This document shows, one piece after another, positions 24,938-34,022 of a DNA stretch of 64,000 bases (position 1 is its first letter; every line of letters starts with the position of its first letter). Below the pieces are notes generated by a model that saw only the letters and a list, made by a program, of their open reading frames with translations, had not been told where the DNA came from and searched no databases. The stretch lies in assembly GCF_002979755.1 (NCBI RefSeq), contig NZ_PCPP01000001.1:776665-840664 (forward strand), in the 5' to 3' direction. The translations under genes and the position numbers were made by a program. The stretch comes from Chryseobacterium culicis (lineage in GTDB: Bacteria; Bacteroidota; Bacteroidia; Flavobacteriales; Weeksellaceae).

Positions 24938-25843
24938 ATGAGTACAAAACTAAACTGGGAAGGAATTTATCCTGCTGTATTAACTCCTTTTACGAAAGAA
25001 GGTGAGATCGACTTTGAAATGTTTGCTCTCAATACAGAAGCCCAGATTAAAGCAGGAGTTCACGGAATTATCCTTGCAGGAACATTAGGGGAGGCCAGTG
25101 CTTTGGAAACTGAAGAAAAATTTGAGTTGCTGAAATACGCAAAAAAAATAACGCAGGGAAGAATTCCTGTCATTCTTAATCTTTCTGAAAATACAACCAA
25201 AAATGCTGTGAACTTTGCACAGAAAGCAAAAGAATTCGGAGCAGACGGCCTTATGCTTCTTCCGCCTATGCGTTATAAAGCTGATAATCGTGAAGTTGTT
25301 GAGTATTTCAAAGCAGTGGCTTCTGCTACAGATCTTCCTATTCTTATTTACAACAATCCCGTAGACTACGGAATATATGTTACCCTTGAAATGTTTGAGG
25401 AGCTTATTGAATATCCAACCATTCAGGCTGTTAAAGAATCAACGAGAGATCTGGCGAATGTAACCCGAATGATTAACCGTTTCGGAAAAAGGATCAAAAT
25501 TCTTGGAGGTGTAGATACAATTTGCCTGGAAACCCTGATGCTTGGAGCTGATGGCCTTGTGGCAGGTCTTGTAGATGCCTTTCCTAATGAAACCATGGCG
25601 ATGTATAACTACGCAAAAGCCAATGAATATGACAAAGCTGTAGCAATCTACAGATGGTTTATGCCTTTGCTGGAGCTGGATATTCATCCTAAACTTATCC
25701 AGTATATCAAACTGGCGGCGGCGGCAGAAGGAATAAGCAATCCCTATGTGAGAGCTCCACGTCTTGAACTCCATGGAGAGGAAGCTGAAAAAGTTCAAAA
25801 AATCATTGAAGAAGGTAGGGCTAATCGTCCGGTACTCAATTAA
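24938..25843 (+). CDS. DapA-family deaminase of hydroxyproline catabolism
   Basis: A 301-residue class I lyase of the DHDPS/NAL family. Family marks are GTLGE (49-53 region), Tyr138 in IYNNP and the Schiff-base Lys166 in AVKEST. In this operon context it is predicted to be 1-pyrroline-4-hydroxy-2-carboxylate deaminase, which yields 2-oxoglutarate semialdehyde. It differs from a lysine-biosynthetic DapA by context only, so that alternative rests on neighbours: the aldehyde dehydrogenase, epimerase and D-amino-acid dehydrogenase follow directly. Confidence 0.88.
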   Translation: MSTKLNWEGIYPAVLTPFTKEGEIDFEMFALNTEAQIKAGVHGIILAGTLGEASALETEEKFELLKYAKKITQGRIPVILNLSENTTKNAVNFAQKAKEFGADGLMLLPPMRYKADNREVVEYFKAVASATDLPILIYNNPVDYGIYVTLEMFEELIEYPTIQAVKESTRDLANVTRMINRFGKRIKILGGVDTICLETLMLGADGLVAGLVDAFPNETMAMYNYAKANEYDKAVAIYRWFMPLLELDIHPKLIQYIKLAAAAEGISNPYVRAPRLELHGEEAEKVQKIIEEGRANRPVLN

Positions 25844-25859
25844 CACCTGAAAAATAATT

Positions 25860-27350
25860 ATGATTGAAGAAACATCAAAAGAAAATATTGATAAAAGAAT
25901 TCAGAGGGCTGCTGAAGCTTTTCAGTTCCTGAAGAATACCACCATCAATGAACGGGCAGAATTTATGAATGCTGTTGCTGATCAGATTGAAGCTTTGGGA
26001 GAAGAACTTTTGGCAGTTACTCACGCTGAAACGTCATTGCCTCTAGCAAGACTTACGGGTGAAAAGGCCAGAACAGTAGGACAATGGAGAAGTTATGCAA
26101 AAGCTGTTGCTGCCGGAATATATACAGAACCCAGAATTGATCTTGCCCAGCCGGAAAAACAAAAAGGAGATCTCCGAAAATACCATGTAGGCATTGGAAC
26201 TGTCGTTGTTTTTGGAGCCAGTAATTTTCCGTTTGCATTTTCTACAGCGGGAGGAGATACAGCAAGTGCTATTGGGGCAGGCTGTCCTGTGATTGTAAAG
26301 GCACATCCGGCACACCCAAAGACTTCACAAATAATGGCTGATGCTATAAATACCGTTGTTACAGCTTTTGGATGGCCTGAAGGGATCTTTAGCCATATTA
26401 CCGGAACATCTTATGAAACCGGAGCTTACCTGACTCAGCATTCGGATATCCAGGCCGTTGCATTTACCGGTTCTTTACAAGGGGGAAAGGCTTTGTTTGA
26501 TATTGCTAACCGTCGTGAAAATCCTATTCCGGTGTTTGCCGAAATGGGAAGTATCAATCCTGTATTTGCTTTTCAAAACTTACTTGAAACTAAAGCTGAA
26601 ATATTAGCAAAAGAATATATGGCTTCTTTAACGCTAGGAGTAGGTCAGTTTTGTACAAATCCGGGATTATTTATTGCATTGAAAGGGAATTCTCTTGATC
26701 GCTTTATCAACACATTAAAAGATGAAATTCTGAATGTTGCTCCTGCGAATATGCTTCACAAAGGGATATTGGAAAGCTTTGAAAAACATAAAAATATTGC
26801 GATAGAACAACCGAATGTTGAAATAATTGCTTCGGCAAACACCACAACAGAAGATGGTCAAGGACATGCTTCCATTATAAAAACAAATGCTCAGACCTTC
26901 CTGAATAATCCTGTATTGAGTGAAGAAGTTTTCGGACCATTTGGTATTGTTGTGGTATGTGAAACAATTGATGAAATCAGAGAAATCGCCCATCAGCTAA
27001 AAGGACAATTGACGATTACGGTAGCCGCTACTGATGAAGACCTACGTGATAATCTTACGTTAGTCAGCCTTCTGAAAGATAAATGCGGAAGACTGTTATT
27101 CAACGGAATGCCTACAGGAGTGGAAGTAGTTTATGCCATGCAGCATGGCGGTCCGTTTCCCTCTACCACAGATTCTCGTTTTACTTCTGTAGGACCGGAT
27201 GCTGTAAAACGATTTGTTCGTCCTATTTCTTTTCAAAACTGGCCGGATGAATTTTTACCCGAAGAGTTAAAGAATGACAATCCATTGCAGATCAGCAGAA
27301 TGGTGGATGGAGAAATGAATTCAGGATCATTAAAATTACAGACGACATGA
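25860..27350 (+). CDS. 2-Oxoglutarate semialdehyde dehydrogenase (NADP type)
   Basis: A 496-residue aldehyde dehydrogenase. The catalytic Cys265 lies in GQFCTNPG and the general base Glu228 in FAEMGSINP; the cofactor loop VVVFGASNFPFAF is conserved. This subfamily oxidises 2-oxoglutarate semialdehyde to 2-oxoglutarate, the last step of the hydroxyproline pathway. It begins 16 bases after the deaminase gene and overlaps the epimerase start by 4 bases, indicating one transcript. Confidence 0.92.
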   Translation: MIEETSKENIDKRIQRAAEAFQFLKNTTINERAEFMNAVADQIEALGEELLAVTHAETSLPLARLTGEKARTVGQWRSYAKAVAAGIYTEPRIDLAQPEKQKGDLRKYHVGIGTVVVFGASNFPFAFSTAGGDTASAIGAGCPVIVKAHPAHPKTSQIMADAINTVVTAFGWPEGIFSHITGTSYETGAYLTQHSDIQAVAFTGSLQGGKALFDIANRRENPIPVFAEMGSINPVFAFQNLLETKAEILAKEYMASLTLGVGQFCTNPGLFIALKGNSLDRFINTLKDEILNVAPANMLHKGILESFEKHKNIAIEQPNVEIIASANTTTEDGQGHASIIKTNAQTFLNNPVLSEEVFGPFGIVVVCETIDEIREIAHQLKGQLTITVAATDEDLRDNLTLVSLLKDKCGRLLFNGMPTGVEVVYAMQHGGPFPSTTDSRFTSVGPDAVKRFVRPISFQNWPDEFLPEELKNDNPLQISRMVDGEMNSGSLKLQTT

Positions 27351-28345
27351 ACAGAACATTTTTTTGTATAGATTCACATACCTGTGGATGTCCTGTACGC
27401 CTTGTTGCAGGAGGAGCGCCTATTTTAAAAGGAAATTCCATGATGGAGCGCCGGCTTCATTTCATGAAAGAATATGACTGGATAAGACAGGGATTAATGT
27501 TTGAACCCCGGGGCCATGATATGATGAGCGGAAGTATTCTGTATCCTCCTGCTGATGAAAATAATGATATCGGGGTTTTATATATTGAAACCAGCGGATG
27601 TCTTCCCATGTGCGGGCACGGAACAATTGGGACGGTTACTATTGCCATAGAAGAAGGTCTTGTTGTACCTAAAATTCCCGGGAAACTACGTCTTGAAACA
27701 CCTGCAGGACTTATCCTCATAGATTATGTACAGGAAGGGAAAAAAGTAAAATCGGTAAAACTAACGAATGTAAAGTCTTTTCTGTATACGGAAAATCTGG
27801 AAGTTGAATGCCCGGATCTTGGATTAATCAGTGCCGATGTAGCCTATGGCGGAAACTTTTATGCTATTATAGATCCTCAGGAAAATTATAGAGATATTTC
27901 TGATTTTACAGCCAGCCAGCTCATCCATTATGGAAAACTTATCAGAAAATTACTCAATGAAAAGTATGAATTTATTCATCCTGAAATTGAACACATTACC
28001 GGATTAAGCCATATTCAATGGACGGGTATACCTACAGATCCTAAAGCAAGTGGGAGAAATGCGGTATTGGTAGGTGAAAATGCCTTGGACCGCTCACCAT
28101 GTGGCACAGGAACTTCTGCAAGAATGGCGCAGTGGCATGCTAAAGGAAAACTCAAAAAAGGAGAAGAATTTATCCATGAAAGCTATATTGGTTCTCAGTT
28201 TATTGGCAGAATTGAAGAGACCGCAGCTGTAGATGGAAGATCAGCCATTATCCCATCAGTAGAAGGCTGGGCAAGAATTACCGGATATAATCATATTATT
28301 ATTGATGATGAAGATCCTTATTGGCAGGGTTTTCAGGTAATGTAA
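27347..28345 (+). CDS. 4-Hydroxyproline 2-epimerase (proline racemase family)
   Basis: A 332-residue cofactor-independent epimerase. Both catalytic cysteines are present: Cys89 in PMCGHGT and Cys252 in SPCGTGTS. Trans-3-hydroxyproline dehydratases of the same family have Thr or Ser at the second place, so epimerase activity is favoured. It converts trans-4-hydroxy-L-proline to cis-4-hydroxy-D-proline. The start codon overlaps the end of the dehydrogenase gene by 4 bases, and the D-hydroxyproline dehydrogenase follows after 7 bases. Confidence 0.92.
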   Translation: MNRTFFCIDSHTCGCPVRLVAGGAPILKGNSMMERRLHFMKEYDWIRQGLMFEPRGHDMMSGSILYPPADENNDIGVLYIETSGCLPMCGHGTIGTVTIAIEEGLVVPKIPGKLRLETPAGLILIDYVQEGKKVKSVKLTNVKSFLYTENLEVECPDLGLISADVAYGGNFYAIIDPQENYRDISDFTASQLIHYGKLIRKLLNEKYEFIHPEIEHITGLSHIQWTGIPTDPKASGRNAVLVGENALDRSPCGTGTSARMAQWHAKGKLKKGEEFIHESYIGSQFIGRIEETAAVDGRSAIIPSVEGWARITGYNHIIIDDEDPYWQGFQVM

Positions 28346-28352
28346 CACGCAT

Positions 28353-29618
28353 ATGACACAGAATAAAGGAAAAGCACTGATCATTGGTGCAGGAATAGCA
28401 GGATTAAGCTCAGCCTATTACCTTTTACAGAAAGGATGGCAGGTGGAGATTCTAGAACAAAATGATCTTACCAACAACTGTTCTTATGGAAATGCAGGAA
28501 TGATTGTACCCAGTCATTTTACCCCATTGGCCGCACCGGGAGTTGTTGCTCAGGGAATACGCTGGATGTTTGACAGTAAAAGTCCGTTTTATGTGAAGCC
28601 TTCACTCAACTCCAAACTGATATCCTGGGGATTACAGTTTTTGAAACATTCCAACCAGAAACATGTTGATCATTCAGCAGCAGCCATCCGTGATCTTAAT
28701 CTTGCAAGCAGCAAACTTTATAATGACATCGCAGAAACAGATGGTTTTGATTTTGAACTTAATCAAAATGGTATTCTGATGCTTTATAAAACAGAGAAAG
28801 TAGCAGAAGAGGAAATTGAGCTTGCCTACAAAGCAATGAATATGGGATTATCAGTGGATATTCTTAACAAAAAAGAAATTCAGGAACTGGAACCCCATAC
28901 ACAACTGGACGTCATTGGCGGAATCAATTATAAATGTGACGGTCATATGAATCCGGTAAAGCTGATGAAACAAATGATCGCCTATCTTAAAAATAACAAT
29001 GTCATTTTTCATACCCATCATAAAGTAACAGGTTTTGAGACTTCCGGAAACAATATTAAAACTGTCATTGCCAATGGTAAGCAATTTACCGCAGACCGAT
29101 TTATTATGACAGGAGGTTCATTCTTACCTGAGCTCGCTCAAAAAGCAGGTCTTTCCATTCAATTAATGCCCGGGAAAGGTTACTCATTGATGCATAGTCC
29201 CAACAATCCTCTTCATAAAATGGAACATGCTGCCTTATTACTCGAAGCAAGAGTAGCGGTAACTCCTATGAACGGGCAAATCCGTTTTGGCGGAACCATG
29301 GAACTGGCTTCCCATAAGGAGAAAATTAATATGAAAAGGGTAGAAGGAATCATCCGTTCTATTCCTAAGTATTTACCCGATTTCCAGATGGAAATACCCA
29401 AAGAATCAGAAATCTGGTTTGGATACAGACCCTGCGCTCCGGATGGCCTTCCGTATTTAGGTCAATCTTCGAAATTAAAAAATCTAATTATTGCCGGAGG
29501 TGGTGGAATGATGGGACTAAGTCTTGGACCCATTTTCGGAAAAACAGTCTCTGAACTTGCCAATGACCAAAAGCCAACGGTTGAGATAAAGATATTCAAC
29601 CCTGAAAGATTTAATTAA
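28353..29618 (+). CDS. FAD-dependent D-hydroxyproline dehydrogenase (DadA-like)
   Basis: A 421-residue flavoprotein of the DAO family. The FAD motif ALIIGAGIAGLSSAYYL begins at about residue 7, NCSYGNAGMIVPSH follows, and the C-terminal GGGGMMGLSLGP closes the cofactor site. In this operon it is predicted to oxidise cis-4-hydroxy-D-proline to 1-pyrroline-4-hydroxy-2-carboxylate, passing electrons to the respiratory chain. It completes the pathway together with the three genes before it. Confidence 0.92.
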   Translation: MTQNKGKALIIGAGIAGLSSAYYLLQKGWQVEILEQNDLTNNCSYGNAGMIVPSHFTPLAAPGVVAQGIRWMFDSKSPFYVKPSLNSKLISWGLQFLKHSNQKHVDHSAAAIRDLNLASSKLYNDIAETDGFDFELNQNGILMLYKTEKVAEEEIELAYKAMNMGLSVDILNKKEIQELEPHTQLDVIGGINYKCDGHMNPVKLMKQMIAYLKNNNVIFHTHHKVTGFETSGNNIKTVIANGKQFTADRFIMTGGSFLPELAQKAGLSIQLMPGKGYSLMHSPNNPLHKMEHAALLLEARVAVTPMNGQIRFGGTMELASHKEKINMKRVEGIIRSIPKYLPDFQMEIPKESEIWFGYRPCAPDGLPYLGQSSKLKNLIIAGGGGMMGLSLGPIFGKTVSELANDQKPTVEIKIFNPERFN

Positions 29619-29705
29619 AAAACATCACATAACACACAAAAAAAAATTATGCCTAAAACCATTTAATTATTCAAATAATTTATTAACACCCAAATCCAAA
29701 AAATC

Positions 29706-31853
29706 ATGAAAAAATTTAAATTACTACTACTTGTTTCCCTATTTCCAATAATAGGTTTTGCTCAAGAAAACAGACCTCATGAGTGTAAAGCAGATGAAAT
29801 GATGAAAAGACATTTTGAACTGCACCCTAAATCTAAGGCTGAATATGAAAATTTTGAAAAATTCACCAAAGATTTTGTAAAAAAAATGGAATCAAACAAA
29901 ACTCCATTGAATAAAAAGGTGAATGCTCCCACCTATATCATCCCTGTGGTTTTTCATGTGTATGGAGAATCTCAGAGTAATGTAAAAGTAAATTACCAAA
30001 AAGTAGTTGACTTACTGCAACAAATCAACTTAAATTTCAATGGAATCAACACTGATTCAAACACTATAGATTCTTACTTCCAGCCTATTAGGGGCACATT
30101 AAGTATTGAATTCCGCTTAGCTAAAATTGATCCAACAGGAAAAGCAACAAGCGGAGTGGTATTTCATCCTTTCAAAGGTGGATATGGCAACGGTGGCGGA
30201 TATGATGCACAAATTGGCACAGATGCCTGGGATAATACAAAGTATATGAATGTGTATATACAAAATGATCTATATGCTGATAAAGATTTATATCAATCAG
30301 GTGTTGCCTGGTATCCGGATTCATACATGACTTCAGTAAATACAGCCAGAGTTGTTTATAATGGCCGTTATATATATGATGCTGCAGGAACTGTGGCTTC
30401 AAACGAGTTTTCTGACACATTCACTCACGAATTCGGGCATTGGTTAAATCTTCAACATACCTTTAATGTTCTTTGTTCAACGGGTAACCCTGGTAATGAT
30501 GGTGACGGAGTTGCTGACACCCCTGTAGAAAATAATTCTAATGGATTAGGATGTAACTCTGGAAATAATTGTCTTGGACAAAAAGTGAACGTTGAAAACT
30601 ATATGGGATACAACGGCTCTTCCGGTTGTTATAAAATGTTTACCAATGGACAAGTCAACAGAATGTTAGCCGCATTAAACCACCCTTCAAGAATAAATTT
30701 ATGGCAGCCCGCAAACTTAGCAGCAACCGGTGTTGCCAATACTCCGCCTAGATTAACTCTTAGCAACAGTACATTTACTGAAAACTTAAACAATAATGGT
30801 AAAGTATCATTAGATGGAACAGTAGCATCTACTCCAATCTCAACCATTACCCTAAACGGAGCAACATTTGGCGTATCGAATGGAACAACTCTTATTGCAG
30901 GAACCCATTTCACTTCTTCATTACCCGCAGGACTAACAGCAACGATAGTCGTTACAAGTCCTACTACTGCAACACTTACTATAAATGGTGCGGCAACCAG
31001 TCATCCTAAAAGCCAGGTTCTCAATTCATCAATTACGTTCCTTAATCCAGCCATAACAGGAGGTGCAACATCATTAGGATCCACAACAGCTTTAGCATTA
31101 ACTTTTTCTTATAAAGATCCTTATAAAATAGTTACCGGAACTCCTCTGGAAAGTTATGCCAATCCAACACCAACAACAGTAACAACTAACTCTGGAGCAA
31201 CCTGGAAATATTTTATCATTAACCCGGAGCTTAGTGATGATGCTGGGTATGGTGCCTGGTACTATGCTACCAATCAATTAAAATTTGAAACCTATTGGAA
31301 AGGATTAGTATGCGAAACAGGAACCAGAAATATTAGCCTAATTCCAGCCTGCACCACCATAACGAATGCCAGTAATATAGGTTATCCTACTTATACTCCT
31401 GGACAACTTGATGTCTACAGTCCTACATATACTACCTGGTCTGGCAAAACCGCTTATGTTGGTTTTAGAAACCAATTCGAAGGCTACAATATTAACGGCT
31501 ATTTCAAACTGATTGCTGGGGCCAATGGATCAGGTTATTCTGTAACTGAGTTTGGCTACAACACACAACCATATGGCAGTATTACAACACCTTGTGCATT
31601 ACCATTATCCACTGCAGACATTGATATAACAAACTCAGAAACATCCGTCTATCCAAATCCGGTTTCTGATGTATTGAATATTAAAACAAAAGGGAAAATT
31701 AAATCAATTGCTGTTTATGACATGTTTGGAAGAAATATGAATGCTAAAATTGTTGGTGATAAGGTGGATGTTAAACACTTCCTAAGCGGAACTTATTTAA
31801 TTGATATTGAAACCACTTTAGGAAAATCTTCCCAAAAATTCATTAAAAAATAG
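29706..31853 (+). CDS. Secreted M43 (pappalysin-like) metalloprotease with type IX sorting domain
   Basis: A 715-residue secreted zinc protease. A signal peptide (1-19, ending GFAQ) precedes a propeptide and an M43 catalytic domain with HEFGHWLNLQH (His241, Glu242, His245, His251) and a Met-turn at Met300 (NYMGY). The middle region (about 350-470) looks like an Ig-like domain. The C-terminus (about 645-715, starting SVYPNPVSD) is a type A por sorting domain, so it is exported by the type IX system and attached to the surface or released. It follows the hydroxyproline operon after 87 bases and could supply peptides to it. Confidence 0.92.
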   Translation: MKKFKLLLLVSLFPIIGFAQENRPHECKADEMMKRHFELHPKSKAEYENFEKFTKDFVKKMESNKTPLNKKVNAPTYIIPVVFHVYGESQSNVKVNYQKVVDLLQQINLNFNGINTDSNTIDSYFQPIRGTLSIEFRLAKIDPTGKATSGVVFHPFKGGYGNGGGYDAQIGTDAWDNTKYMNVYIQNDLYADKDLYQSGVAWYPDSYMTSVNTARVVYNGRYIYDAAGTVASNEFSDTFTHEFGHWLNLQHTFNVLCSTGNPGNDGDGVADTPVENNSNGLGCNSGNNCLGQKVNVENYMGYNGSSGCYKMFTNGQVNRMLAALNHPSRINLWQPANLAATGVANTPPRLTLSNSTFTENLNNNGKVSLDGTVASTPISTITLNGATFGVSNGTTLIAGTHFTSSLPAGLTATIVVTSPTTATLTINGAATSHPKSQVLNSSITFLNPAITGGATSLGSTTALALTFSYKDPYKIVTGTPLESYANPTPTTVTTNSGATWKYFIINPELSDDAGYGAWYYATNQLKFETYWKGLVCETGTRNISLIPACTTITNASNIGYPTYTPGQLDVYSPTYTTWSGKTAYVGFRNQFEGYNINGYFKLIAGANGSGYSVTEFGYNTQPYGSITTPCALPLSTADIDITNSETSVYPNPVSDVLNIKTKGKIKSIAVYDMFGRNMNAKIVGDKVDVKHFLSGTYLIDIETTLGKSSQKFIKK

Positions 31854-31956
31854 AATCAAACTCAAAGCAGTTACAGACTGGTTTAAAACGTTTTAAATAA
31901 CAAAAACACTTTTCTCAGAAATATGAATAATAGTTTAGTATTCATATGCAGAGTAG

Positions 31957-31985
31957 ATTGGGCTTCATTGTAAGCCCAATTTTTT
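31957..31985 (+). terminator. Rho-independent terminator
   Basis: ATTGGGCTT (31957-31965) pairs with AAGCCCAAT (31972-31980), loop CATTGT, five T. It ends the M43 protease transcript. Confidence 0.9.
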
Positions 31986-32047
31986 ATCCTATTTATGAGC
32001 AGTTCTCCATTTATTTATGTAATTTTATTCTTTGATAACAATATTCA

Positions 32048-32542
32048 GTGCATTATAAAAACGACACCATCACCATCCGCGAATTTACTCCCGAAGAATT
32101 CCCTTTATTTTCTGGTCTTTTTGAAAATGAAAATGTTACCAGGTATCTGCCTTACAAGACTCCGGAAGAGTATAAAGAAATGTTTGACAAGGCATTATCT
32201 GATTACACAGAAGGAACCTTCAGCAGATGGGGAATATTTAATACCCAAAATCAGGATTTTGTAGGAATGTGCCTCGCAAGAATCTTCCTTGACCATCCGG
32301 AACAACTAGAAATCGGCTATACCTTAGGAGAAGAGTATTGGGGTAAAGGACTTGGAACTGAAGTTTGTAAAGCTCTTGTTGATTATTGTTCTTCACTGAA
32401 TTCTCAGAAAGATATTGTGGCTGTTACCGATCTTGATAATATAGGATCTCAAAAAGTACTTTTAAAAAGTGGCTTCAGCAGAATTGAAAATCTGATACGA
32501 GAGGATAGAGAACTGGCTTACTTTATATTGGAGAAAGGGTAA
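32048..32542 (+). CDS. GNAT-family N-acetyltransferase
   Basis: A 164-residue acetyltransferase of the RimJ/RimL-like type. The acetyl-CoA region reads LGEEYWGKGLGTEVCKALVDY, followed by the usual D-N-I-G-S-Q-K-V-L-L-K-S-G-F segment. The likely start is GTG at 32048; no ATG is available in frame. The substrate is unknown. It stands alone between a terminator and a repeat-bearing gap. Confidence 0.85.
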   Translation: MHYKNDTITIREFTPEEFPLFSGLFENENVTRYLPYKTPEEYKEMFDKALSDYTEGTFSRWGIFNTQNQDFVGMCLARIFLDHPEQLEIGYTLGEEYWGKGLGTEVCKALVDYCSSLNSQKDIVAVTDLDNIGSQKVLLKSGFSRIENLIREDRELAYFILEKG

Positions 32543-32554
32543 ACTTATTGAGTA

Positions 32555-32734
32555 TCTTTTTCCCACAGATTTCACAGATTTACCCAGATGTTTGTGCATA
32601 TTTTTAGACTAAAATAACCTCAGACAATAAAAATCTTTGCTTTTTTTAAGCTTAATTAAACTTCTCGAGAGTTTATTTCTTACTTAAAATCAACTTAAGT
32701 GTTTTTAAAATCTTTTGTGACTTTTGTGGTTAAA
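32555..32734. repeat. Intergenic repeat remnants upstream of the sulfur locus
   Basis: Two repeat words occur in this gap. CCCACAGATTTCACAGATTT (from 32561) is a common Flavobacteriia intergenic word. From 32692 a block with CTTAAGTGTTTTTAAAATC and CTTTTGTGACTTTTGTGGTT is closely matched, in reverse complement, at 42471-42506 and again in direct sense at 42610-42664. The gap holds no gene. Confidence 0.55.
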
Positions 32735-32798
32735 TACAAAGTCTTCAACCCTAAAAACATTTCATTTATACAATAATTTATCATAACTTGCAGGAATT

Positions 32799-33215
32799 AT
32801 GATGTCGAAACGTTGCAAATATGCGCTTAAAGCAATGGTCAGATTAGCAAGGAATTATAACCAGGGCTTTCTGCCAACCTCCGTTATTGCACAAGACGAA
32901 AACATCCCCAAGAAATTTCTGGAACAAATTCTTCTCGAACTTAAAAGAGCCAAACTGGTCAACAGTAAACAAGGCAAAGTAGGAGGGTATTACTTACTGA
33001 AATCACCCGACGATGTCTCATTAGCAGACATTTATCGTATTTTTGATGGGCCTATTGCTCTTACGCCATGTGTATCTCTAAATTTTTATGAAGCATGCGA
33101 TGATTGCGTAGATGAAGCGGTCTGTTACTTAAGAAAAGAATTAATGATCGTTCGTGAAAAGACCAGAACAAGCATGATGGAGGCCACTCTGACTAAGTTT
33201 ATCAATAACAATTAA
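32799..33215 (+). CDS. Rrf2-family regulator with four clustered cysteines
   Basis: A 138-residue winged-helix regulator. The N-terminal HTH (MSKRCKYALKAMVRLA, then KKFLEQILLELKRAKLV and the GGYYLLKSP wing) is typical Rrf2. A C-terminal cluster, Cys91, Cys100, Cys103 and Cys109, could hold an Fe-S cluster as in IscR or NsrR, although the spacing (8-2-5) is not that of IscR. It precedes the cysH-to-cysI genes by 81 bases and is the obvious candidate regulator of sulfur assimilation, comparable in role to CymR. Confidence 0.88.
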   Translation: MMSKRCKYALKAMVRLARNYNQGFLPTSVIAQDENIPKKFLEQILLELKRAKLVNSKQGKVGGYYLLKSPDDVSLADIYRIFDGPIALTPCVSLNFYEACDDCVDEAVCYLRKELMIVREKTRTSMMEATLTKFINNN

Positions 33216-33265
33216 TTTTTTTTATTTAAATTCTACTATTTTGATAGGAGTTATAGAATTTTGTA

Positions 33266-33273
33266 TATATTTG
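33266..33273 (+). promoter_or_regulatory. -7 promoter element of the cys operon
   Basis: TATATTTG is a perfect TAnnTTTG match. It lies downstream of a TTG at 33261 that would extend cysH, so the ATG at 33297 is the real start. Confidence 0.6.
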
Positions 33274-33296
33274 CAAGACTTAAATCTCAATTCAAA

Positions 33297-34010
33297 ATGA
33301 ACAACAGTCTGGAAAATGAATACGAAAATCTTGTAAAAGAGGCTAGTGAAGCTTCTTTTCAAACGAATGGACTGCAAATACTGACCGAAAGATTCCCGGG
33401 AGAAGTTATCTTTTCAACCAGTTTCAGTTACGAAGATCAGGTGATCACTCATCTGATAAAAGATTTAACTATTGAAATATTCACACTTGATACCGGAAGA
33501 CTTTTTGAACAGACCTACGAAACCTGGACCTCCACAAAAGCTTTTTTCAAAAAGAATATCAAAGCCTACTATCCGGATACGGAAGAACTCAGAGCATTTG
33601 TCACAGAAAATGGTCCGGATTCATTCTATCAGTCCGTAGAGAAAAGGAAAGCATGTTGTACCATCCGAAAGGTTCATCCTCTGAGAAAAGCACTGGAAGG
33701 CTATAAAGTATGGGTTACAGGCCTGAGGTCAGAACATTCTCCCAACAGACAAAATATGCCCCAGCTGGAATGGGATCCGGATAACAGGATTATCAAATTT
33801 CATCCTATTCTACACTGGACCACAGAACAGGTGACAGCCTATGTAAAGGATCATCATCTGCCCTACAATCATCTTCATAAAAAAGGATTTGTAAGCATAG
33901 GATGTGCGCCCTGTACCAGAGCCATCAAAGAAGGAGAAGATTTCAGAGCAGGCCGTTGGTGGTGGGAAGATGCCAACAAAAAAGAATGCGGTCTGCATAT
34001 TCATCAATAA
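33297..34010 (+). CDS. cysH: Assimilatory adenylyl-sulfate (APS) reductase, 4Fe-4S type
   Basis: A 237-residue reductase giving sulfite from activated sulfate. The paired cysteines Cys120-Cys121 (RKACCTIRK) and Cys203/Cys206 (GCAPC) form the 4Fe-4S site that marks APS-using enzymes, and catalytic Cys231 is in ECGLHIH at the C-terminus. No APS kinase (cysC) is found in the operon, which agrees with direct use of APS. The start at 33297 follows the -7 element. It opens a tightly spaced operon with cysD after 12 bases. Confidence 0.93.
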   Translation: MNNSLENEYENLVKEASEASFQTNGLQILTERFPGEVIFSTSFSYEDQVITHLIKDLTIEIFTLDTGRLFEQTYETWTSTKAFFKKNIKAYYPDTEELRAFVTENGPDSFYQSVEKRKACCTIRKVHPLRKALEGYKVWVTGLRSEHSPNRQNMPQLEWDPDNRIIKFHPILHWTTEQVTAYVKDHHLPYNHLHKKGFVSIGCAPCTRAIKEGEDFRAGRWWWEDANKKECGLHIHQ

Positions 34011-34022
34011 AAAAAGAAAAAA

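Noticed and set aside
30421..30453. Asn in place of the Gly of the M43 zinc motif HExxHxxGxxH
   Set aside because: HEFGHWLNLQH keeps all zinc ligands and the catalytic Glu. From memory, Asn here is common in Bacteroidota M43 proteases, so it is not a sign of inactivation.
31995..32264. 89-residue ORF with ATG start overlapping the acetyltransferase
   Set aside because: It lies in another frame over a clear GNAT gene. The GNAT motifs are in the GTG-started frame, and the alternative product has no recognisable features.
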